From Methylovulum sp. (GTDB lineage Bacteria > Pseudomonadota > Gammaproteobacteria > Methylococcales > Methylomonadaceae), in contig JAQTNZ010000193.1 of NCBI GenBank assembly GCA_028713595.1, forward strand, positions 1 through 5,737: 5,737 nt of DNA. The letters run 5' to 3'. The notes below the pieces were generated by a model. That model made no database searches. It was not told the origin of the DNA and saw nothing but the letters and a program-made list of their open reading frames with translations. Each line of letters begins with the position of its first letter. Position 1 is the stretch's first letter. Position numbers and translations under genes: made by a program. This document shows positions 1 through 5,737 of the stretch, piece by piece.

Positions 1-2038
<2,038 letters not shown>

Positions 2039-2040
2039 GT

Positions 2041-2412
2041 ATGGGTAAAGAGTATGGTCGCAAAGACCGCGTCTCCTCGCAAATGCAGAAAGAACTCTCG
2101 TTCATTCTGCAACGCAATATTGATGACCCTAGGCTGGGTTTTGTCACCATCAACGAGGTTGAAGTCACCCGCGACCTAGCGGTGGCGAAAGTCTACTTCA
2201 CCGTGTTGAATGTCGATGAAGCCGGTAAACGTGCCAACCAAAAATGCCTGAACGAGTTGGCTCCGCAAATTCGCCACGAACTCGCCAAACGGATGCGCCT
2301 GCGCCATATCGCCGAGCTACGTTTCCATTACGATGATTCCTTCGATACGGGGATGCGGGTGGCGGCGTTGTTGAGCGAGGTGGCGAAGGAGTTGCCAGAG
2401 GACGACTCCTAG
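2041..2412 (+). CDS. rbfA: 30S ribosome-binding factor A
   Basis: RbfA is a small KH-type protein that binds immature 30S subunits and helps late 16S rRNA 5'-end maturation and cold adaptation. The 123-residue protein is slightly shorter than E. coli RbfA (133) because it lacks most of the acidic tail. Family landmarks are the N-terminal MGKEYGRKDRVSSQMQKEL, DPRLGFVTI (residues 29-37), VTRDLAVAKVYFTVLN (42-57) and KRMRLRHIAELRFHYDDS (83-100). The ATG is 2 nt after the infB stop. No clear Shine-Dalgarno precedes it, so re-initiation by ribosomes finishing infB is likely. Oddity: the kink motif that replaces GxxG in bacterial RbfA (Ala-x-Gly; ASG in E. coli, AAG in Pseudomonas) aligns here with Leu-Ala-Pro (73-75). 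The last codons and the stop lie in a small inverted repeat. Confidence 0.97.
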   Translation: MGKEYGRKDRVSSQMQKELSFILQRNIDDPRLGFVTINEVEVTRDLAVAKVYFTVLNVDEAGKRANQKCLNELAPQIRHELAKRMRLRHIAELRFHYDDSFDTGMRVAALLSEVAKELPEDDS

Positions 2413-2416
2413 TCGT
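2402..2416 (+). other. Small hairpin over the rbfA stop codon
   Basis: ACGACT (2402-2407) and AGTCGT (2411-2416) are perfect reverse complements separated by CCT, giving a 6-bp stem with a 3-nt loop. The rbfA TAG (2410-2412) lies across the loop and 3' arm. No T-tract follows, so it is not an intrinsic terminator. It is the first of four hairpins between rbfA and truB. A stem this short could be chance. Confidence 0.4.
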
Positions 2417-2436
2417 TACCAGTCACGATAGGTTAT

Positions 2437-2467
2437 CACGCCCTGTTATTATGTCGATAGCGGGCGG
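2437..2467 (+). other. Hairpin 2 in the rbfA-truB gap
   Basis: CGCCC (2439-2443) pairs with GGGCG (2462-2466). After a one-base bulge (T2444), GTTAT (2445-2449) pairs with ATAGC (2457-2461) with one G-U wobble. This makes a 10-bp bulged stem with a 7-nt loop; C2437-G2467 can add a pair beyond bulged A2438. The next bases are not T-rich, so termination is unlikely. The role is unknown; mRNA stabilisation or processing are possibilities. Confidence 0.5.
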
Positions 2468-2470
2468 TAT

Positions 2471-2507
2471 TGCTTGAACAACCAACCTGACTATCAGGTT
2501 GTTGGCA
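2471..2507 (+). other. Hairpin 3 in the rbfA-truB gap
   Basis: CAACCTGA (2483-2490) and TCAGGTTG (2494-2501) form a perfect 8-bp stem around a CTA loop. Beyond a bulged C2482, ACA-type bases 2479-2481 pair with 2502-2504. After an internal loop, TGC (2471-2473) can pair with GCA (2505-2507). No T-tract follows, so this looks like a structured RNA segment, not a terminator. Confidence 0.55.
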
Positions 2508-2517
2508 GCAAGTCATT

Positions 2518-2548
2518 GATGATATGTGGCTATGGGTCGCATATCATC
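2518..2548 (+). promoter_or_regulatory. Hairpin 4, enclosing alternative truB starts
   Basis: GATGATATG (2518-2526) and CATATCATC (2540-2548) are perfect 9-nt reverse complements. The stem extends inward by T-G, G-C, G-T and C-G pairs to a 5-nt loop (2531-2535), about 13 pairs in all. The 5' arm holds an out-of-frame ATG (2524) and the in-frame GTG (2526); the loop holds an in-frame ATG (2532). The chosen truB ATG at 2574 lies 25 nt beyond the stem, after a T-rich stretch. The pairing is direct observation; a role in controlling truB translation is inference. Confidence 0.55.
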
Positions 2549-2573
2549 CATTTTCACACCGTTTTTTAAATTA

Positions 2574-3476
2574 ATGAGCAAACGCACCTCTGGCCTGAAT
2601 ATCCACGGCATCATTTTGTTGGACAAACGCTTGGGCGTGTCTTCCAACAAGGCTTTGCAGGAAGTCCGCCGCTTGTTTAACGCCAATAAGGCCGGCCATA
2701 CCGGCGCATTGGACCCTTTGGCGACGGGCTTGTTGCCGCTGTGTTTTGGTGAGGCCACCAAAGTGTCAGGGTTGATGCTGGACGATGACAAACGCTATCA
2801 AGTCACCGTGCAATTGGGCGTGATGACCGACACCGGCGATGCCGAAGGCGTAGTAATTGACACCCAAGCCGTGCCGCCGTTGACACAGGCGGAATTGCTG
2901 GCCTGTCTGCAACGCTTTACCGGAGCCATTGCACAAGTGCCGCCCATGTATTCGGCCTTGAAGCATCAGGGCAAAAAACTCTATGAATTGGCCAGGGAAG
3001 GCATCACCATAGAGCGTCAAGCACGGCATATCCAGATTTTTGAACTGCTGTTGCTGGATTTTACCGCCGATAGCCTGACCTTAGAGGTTGCCTGTTCCAA
3101 AGGCACTTATATCCGCTCCCTTGCCGAAGATATAGGTCATGCCTTAGGCACTTGCGCTACAGTGACGGCCTTGCGGCGTTTGGCAGCCGGACAATTTTCC
3201 TTAGCCAATGCCAAGACCTTGGAGGAATTGTCAGCGATGGACATGCCTAGCTTGCTGGACACGTTGATTGCCGTTGATAAGCCCTTGTCAGGTCTGCCAG
3301 CGGTGCAACTATCGGAGGCGCAAGCCATCAGCATCCGCTATGGGCAAACCATCATCTTCCCTGGCAGTGAATCGGGCAGTGTCCGTTTGTACCATGACAG
3401 CCTGTTTTTGGGTTTGGGGGAAATGCTATTGGATGGTAAAATAGCCCCGAAAAAGTTGTTTAATATTAACGGGTAG
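2574..3476 (+). CDS. truB: tRNA pseudouridine(55) synthase
   Basis: TruB isomerises U55 in the T-arm of most tRNAs to pseudouridine and also acts as a tRNA chaperone. From ATG 2574 it has 300 residues (E. coli 314). The catalytic motif GHTGALDPLATG contains the nucleophile Asp47 (codon 2712-2714). The stacking Tyr is Tyr75 in DDKRYQV, and the KGTYIRS motif spans 176-182 with Tyr179 and Arg181. The C-terminus (about 245-300) fits the TruB PUA-like domain. ATG 2574 was chosen because family members begin shortly before the I-x-G-hydrophobic-LLDK strand. In-frame GTG 2526 and ATG 2532 would add 16 or 14 residues unlike the family. No start has a clear Shine-Dalgarno. Oddity: motif I, usually Asp-Lys-Pro, reads Asp-Lys-Arg (17-19). 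Unlike the tight infB-rbfA junction, a 161-nt structured gap precedes this gene. Confidence 0.96.
   Translation: MSKRTSGLNIHGIILLDKRLGVSSNKALQEVRRLFNANKAGHTGALDPLATGLLPLCFGEATKVSGLMLDDDKRYQVTVQLGVMTDTGDAEGVVIDTQAVPPLTQAELLACLQRFTGAIAQVPPMYSALKHQGKKLYELAREGITIERQARHIQIFELLLLDFTADSLTLEVACSKGTYIRSLAEDIGHALGTCATVTALRRLAAGQFSLANAKTLEELSAMDMPSLLDTLIAVDKPLSGLPAVQLSEAQAISIRYGQTIIFPGSESGSVRLYHDSLFLGLGEMLLDGKIAPKKLFNING
3414..3442 (+). promoter_or_regulatory. Candidate sigma-70 promoter for rpsO inside the truB 3' end
   Basis: TTGGGG (3414-3419) is followed by a 17-nt spacer and TAAAAT (3437-3442). TG at 3434-3435 sits one base before the -10 box, giving an extended -10. The -35 matches only 3 of 6 consensus bases; the -10 matches 5 of 6. 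Transcription would start near 3449 and give rpsO a leader of about 180 nt containing the hairpins before rpsO. E. coli rpsO is known to have its own promoter near the end of truB. Predicted by eye only. Confidence 0.3.
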
Positions 3477-3506
3477 AGGCGCAACAGTTGCTCCCCTCCC
3501 CAGAAC

Positions 3507-3532
3507 TCAGGCGGCGTAAAAACGTCCTCTGA
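3507..3532 (+). other. Hairpin in the rpsO leader region
   Basis: TCAG (3507-3510) pairs with CTGA (3529-3532). Inside it, with single-base bulges at C3512 and T3528, G3511, GG 3513-3514 and CGT 3515-3517 pair with 3522-3527, closing on an AAAA loop. This is about 10 pairs including one G-U. It lies directly upstream of the GC-rich hairpin at 3536 and could be part of one folded leader RNA. Confidence 0.45.
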
Positions 3533-3535
3533 CCA

Positions 3536-3572
3536 CCCTGCCCTACACCCTATCGTGGGGCGGGATTTTCTT
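3536..3572 (+). terminator. GC-rich terminator-like hairpin (upstream of two)
   Basis: CCC (3536-3538), then GCCC (3540-3543), then CAC (3546-3548) pair with GTG (3555-3557), GGGC (3558-3561) and GGG (3562-3564). T3539 and TA 3544-3545 are bulged and the loop is 6 nt. This is 10 mostly G-C pairs. It is followed by ATTTTCTT (3565-3572), a modest U-tract broken by one C. It could be a terminator or attenuator, or a structural element of an rpsO leader. Confidence 0.5.
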
Positions 3573-3600
3573 AAGTCGCCTGATGGCGGCTTTATTTTTT
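3571..3600 (+). terminator. Rho-independent terminator or attenuator before rpsO
   Basis: AAGTCGCC (3573-3580) pairs with GGCGGCTT (3585-3592) around a TGAT loop: 8 pairs with one U-G. It is followed by TATTTTTTAT, with six T at 3595-3600. This has the classical intrinsic terminator form. It ends only 29 nt before the rpsO ATG, so no conventional promoter fits between it and rpsO. It may therefore act as an attenuator in the rpsO leader, not a plain end to the infB-truB transcript. Confidence 0.7.
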
Positions 3601-3615
3601 ATACTTTAATCTTAT

Positions 3616-3620
3616 AGGGA
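3616..3620 (+). promoter_or_regulatory. rpsO ribosome binding site
   Basis: AGGGA lies 9 nt before the rpsO ATG at 3630, in an A/T-rich stretch that begins at the U-tract of the preceding terminator-like hairpin. Folding of that leader could therefore affect access to this site. Confidence 0.6.
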
Positions 3621-3629
3621 TTAGCAAAG

Positions 3630-3899
3630 ATGCCATTTACAGCAGAACAAAAAAAGACGGTCGTTGAAGCTTACCGTTTATCAGAAACCGACACCGGCTC
3701 CCCAGAAGTGCAAGTTGCCTTATTGACTGCGCACATCACGCATTTGACACCGCATTTTGCCGCGCACAAAAAAGACAACCACTCCCGCCGTGGTTTGTTG
3801 CGTATGGTTAACCAACGCCGTAAATTGTTGGATTATCTGAAAAACAAAGACATTGCCCGTTACCGCTCTTTGATTGAACGTCTGGGCCTGCGTAAGTAA
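3630..3899 (+). CDS. rpsO: 30S ribosomal protein S15
   Basis: S15 binds the junction of 16S helices 20-22 early in assembly and nucleates the central domain (platform) of the 30S subunit. The product has 89 residues, the normal length. The whole protein matches the family: [13 protein letters not shown] (21-33), [15 protein letters not shown] (46-60), [11 protein letters not shown] (61-71) and the end LIERLGLRK (81-89). The rRNA-contact residues known in E. coli (Thr/Gly of DTGS, Gln28, His42, Asp49, Ser52 in this numbering) are all present. ATG 3630 has AGGGA 9 nt upstream. It lies after truB and before pnp, the usual gammaproteobacterial order. In E. coli S15 represses its own translation through a leader pseudoknot. 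The hairpins upstream are candidates for an equivalent, but no homologous fold was established. Confidence 0.98.
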   Translation: MPFTAEQKKTVVEAYRLSETDTGSPEVQVALLTAHITHLTPHFAAHKKDNHSRRGLLRMVNQRRKLLDYLKNKDIARYRSLIERLGLRK

Positions 3900-3925
3900 G
3901 CCACCCAAGAAACGCGACAACCTCA

Positions 3926-3952
3926 GTAGGGATATTGTTGCAATATCCCTAC
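3926..3952 (+). promoter_or_regulatory. Perfect 12-bp hairpin between rpsO and pnp
   Basis: GTAGGGATATTG (3926-3937) and CAATATCCCTAC (3941-3952) are exact reverse complements around a TTG loop. No T-tract follows (next bases CCGAACCTC), so it is not a classical terminator. It sits 28 nt before the pnp GTG. In E. coli this interval carries a terminator and, in the pnp leader, a hairpin cut by RNase III whose processing lets PNPase repress its own mRNA. A similar role here is inference from position. Confidence 0.7.
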
Positions 3953-3967
3953 CCGAACCTCTACACA

Positions 3968-3972
3968 AAGGA
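3968..3972 (+). promoter_or_regulatory. pnp ribosome binding site
   Basis: AAGGA lies 8 nt before the GTG at 3981. It fixes that GTG as the start: no in-frame ATG occurs between it and the in-frame TAG at 3927-3929. Confidence 0.8.
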
Positions 3973-3980
3973 ATCTTATA

Positions 3981-5737
3981 GTGAATCCTATCAGGAAAGT
4001 ATTTCAATACGGCACGCAAACAGTTACGCTGGAAACGGGCGAGATAGCACGTCAGGCTGACGGTGCTGTGATAATCGATGTCGATGGCACGACCTTATTG
4101 GTCACCGTCGTTGCTAAAAAAGAAGCCAGCGGCGGGGATTTTTTCCCATTGACCGTCAATTATCAAGAAAAAGCCTACGCCGCCGGAAAAATCCCAGGGG
4201 GCTTTTTCAAACGCGAAGGACGGCCTAGCGAACAAGAAACTTTAACGTCCCGCTTGATAGACAGACCGATACGCCCGCTTTTCCCTGAAGGCTATACCAA
4301 CGAAGTTCAAGTTATCGCTACCGTGGTGTCCTTAAACCCCGAAGTAGACCCAGAAATTCCCGCCCTGTTAGGCGCGTCTGCGGCGTTGGCCGTATCAGGC
4401 CTGCCTTTCAATGGCCCTATCGGCGCCGCCTGTGTCGGTTATAAAGACGGCGAATACCTGTTAAACCCCTCCCCCGCCACGCTGAAAACCTCACAATTGA
4501 CACTGGTGGTGGCTGGTACTGCCCATGCTGTCCTGATGGTGGAATCCGAAGCCTCAGGCTTGTCCGAAGAAATCATGCTAGGTGCGGTGCTGTTCGGTCA
4601 TGAGGCTATGCAGATTGCCATTGACGCCATCAATGAGTTCGCCAATGCCGCCGGTAAAGGTGCGGTGTCTTGGGTCGCCCCTGAAGCCAATGTGGAACTG
4701 GTCAACCTAGTCACCCATGAAGTCGAAGCCAGCATTACCAGCGCTTATCAAGTTGCCGAAAAACTAATCAGACAAGAGCAACTAAAGGCCATCAGAAACG
4801 CCGTGGTGGAAAAACTGACCGCTGACGGTGATTATCAAGCCAATGCCATCCGCACGATTATTGAGCATCTGGAAGCAAAAATAGTCCGTAACGCCATTCT
4901 TAACGACAGCAAACGCATTGATGGACGGGCTTTAGACTCTATCCGCCCGATTAGCATCAGAACTGGCGTATTGCCCCGTACTCATGGTTCCGCTTTGTTC
5001 ACACGCGGCGAAACCCAAGCATTAGTGGTCGCCACCTTAGGCACACAACGTGATGCGCAAATCATTGACGCATTGGCGGGTGAATACAAAGAACCGTTCA
5101 TGCTGCACTACAACTTTCCTCCATACAGTGTTGGCGAAACCGGCCAAGTCGGCTCCCCTAAGCGCCGTGAAATTGGTCATGGCCGCTTGGCAAAACGCGG
5201 CGTTGCCGCCGTATTGCCCAATATGGAAGAATTTCCTTACACCATCCGCGTGGTTTCTGAAATCACCGAATCCAACGGTTCCAGCTCAATGGCTTCGGTC
5301 TGCGGCAGTTCCTTGGCATTAATGGACGCAGGCGTGCCTATCAGCACCCCAGTCGCCGGTATTGCAATGGGCTTGATTAAAGAAGGCGACCGCTTTGCAG
5401 TATTGTCCGACATCATGGGTGATGAAGACCATTTAGGTGACATGGACTTTAAAGTGGCCGGTTCCGAAATTGGTATCACCGCCCTGCAAATGGACATCAA
5501 AATTGATGGCATCACCGCCGAGATCATGCAAACCGCGCTAGAGCAAGCCAAACAAGGCCGCCTGCATATCCTCGGTGAAATGAACAAAGCCTTGGCCTCA
5601 ACCCGCGAAGAAATGTCCGACTTCGCACCGCGTATCATCACCTTTAAAATTGACCCTAGCAAAATCCGTGAAGTCATCGGCAAAGGCGGTGCGACTATCC
5701 GTGGCATTACCGAAATCACCGGAGCCAGCGTTGATCT
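3981..5737 (+). CDS. pnp: Polynucleotide phosphorylase (3' partial)
   Basis: PNPase is a trimeric 3'-5' exoribonuclease that phosphorolyses RNA to nucleoside diphosphates, alone or in the degradosome. 585 codons are in the window (E. coli 711 aa); the rest of KH and the S1 domain lie beyond the edge. The frame is open throughout. Order: first RNase PH domain (about 5-140) with the pore RNA-binding loop FFKR (75-78; FFRR in E. coli, FFKR in Pseudomonas), helical linker (about 145-305), second RNase PH domain from RIDGR (312-316), and KH domain with GKGG (567-570). Active-site residues are present: Arg395-Arg396, phosphate-binding Ser434-436, and metal-site Asp483, Asp489 and Lys491 in the [12 protein letters not shown] segment. 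All sit three positions before their E. coli equivalents. The start is GTG with AAGGA at 8-nt spacing. The leader hairpin suggests post-transcriptional control. Confidence 0.98.
   Translation, partial: MNPIRKVFQYGTQTVTLETGEIARQADGAVIIDVDGTTLLVTVVAKKEASGGDFFPLTVNYQEKAYAAGKIPGGFFKREGRPSEQETLTSRLIDRPIRPLFPEGYTNEVQVIATVVSLNPEVDPEIPALLGASAALAVSGLPFNGPIGAACVGYKDGEYLLNPSPATLKTSQLTLVVAGTAHAVLMVESEASGLSEEIMLGAVLFGHEAMQIAIDAINEFANAAGKGAVSWVAPEANVELVNLVTHEVEASITSAYQVAEKLIRQEQLKAIRNAVVEKLTADGDYQANAIRTIIEHLEAKIVRNAILNDSKRIDGRALDSIRPISIRTGVLPRTHGSALFTRGETQALVVATLGTQRDAQIIDALAGEYKEPFMLHYNFPPYSVGETGQVGSPKRREIGHGRLAKRGVAAVLPNMEEFPYTIRVVSEITESNGSSSMASVCGSSLALMDAGVPISTPVAGIAMGLIKEGDRFAVLSDIMGDEDHLGDMDFKVAGSEIGITALQMDIKIDGITAEIMQTALEQAKQGRLHILGEMNKALASTREEMSDFAPRIITFKIDPSKIREVIGKGGATIRGITEITGASVD

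Noticed and set aside
2526..2573. N-terminally extended TruB from GTG 2526 or ATG 2532
   Set aside because: The extra 14-16 residues do not resemble the TruB N-terminus, there is no Shine-Dalgarno, and both codons lie in a hairpin. ATG 2574 fits the family; kept as a finding because the start is not proven.
3926..3960. rpsO-pnp hairpin as a Rho-independent terminator
   Set aside because: The stem is strong, but the following bases are C/A-rich with no run of T.
5050..5322. 90-codon + strand ORF within pnp, considered as evidence for a frameshift
   Set aside because: Frame-by-frame translation shows the pnp frame is continuous from 3981 to 5737 with all conserved motifs, so this is an out-of-frame shadow.
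5237..5719. 160-codon ORF on the minus strand inside pnp
   Set aside because: Antisense to the PNPase catalytic domain, Ser/Ile/Pro-rich, with no recognisable domain and no promoter or ribosome binding site.

Overview
The window is a contiguous piece of the conserved bacterial translation and RNA-metabolism cluster infB-rbfA-truB-rpsO-pnp, all on the + strand. infB (translation initiation factor IF2) enters from the left edge without its start. pnp (polynucleotide phosphorylase) runs off the right edge inside its KH domain. The three genes between them are complete. Gene order and protein sequences (S15, PNPase, TruB and RbfA all resemble the E. coli and Pseudomonas proteins) point to a gammaproteobacterium with moderate GC content. 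A Methylococcales-like relative is possible, but that is a guess from the feel of the sequences, not a search result.

Layout: infB 1-2038 (5' partial), a 2-nt gap, rbfA 2041-2412, a 161-nt gap rich in inverted repeats, truB 2574-3476, a 153-nt gap with strong hairpins and a good intrinsic terminator, rpsO 3630-3899, an 81-nt gap with a perfect 12-bp hairpin, then pnp 3981-5737 (3' partial, GTG start). I translated pnp by hand and it is open without frameshift to the window edge.

The genes belong together functionally. IF2 places initiator tRNA on the 30S subunit. RbfA matures the 30S subunit. TruB makes pseudouridine 55 in tRNA. S15 is a primary 16S rRNA binder that nucleates the 30S platform. 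PNPase degrades and processes RNA, and in E. coli it autoregulates through its own leader.

There is no mobile element, CRISPR array, defence island or unknown protein here, and I do not see a new multi-gene system. What is worth a second look is non-coding: (1) four consecutive hairpins between rbfA and truB, the last of which encloses the upstream alternative truB starts; (2) a series of hairpins between truB and rpsO, the last two terminator-like, ending just before the rpsO ribosome binding site; (3) a long perfect hairpin ahead of pnp. Two proteins also carry unusual substitutions: TruB has Arg where motif I normally has Pro, and RbfA has Leu-Ala-Pro where the Ala-x-Gly kink is expected.
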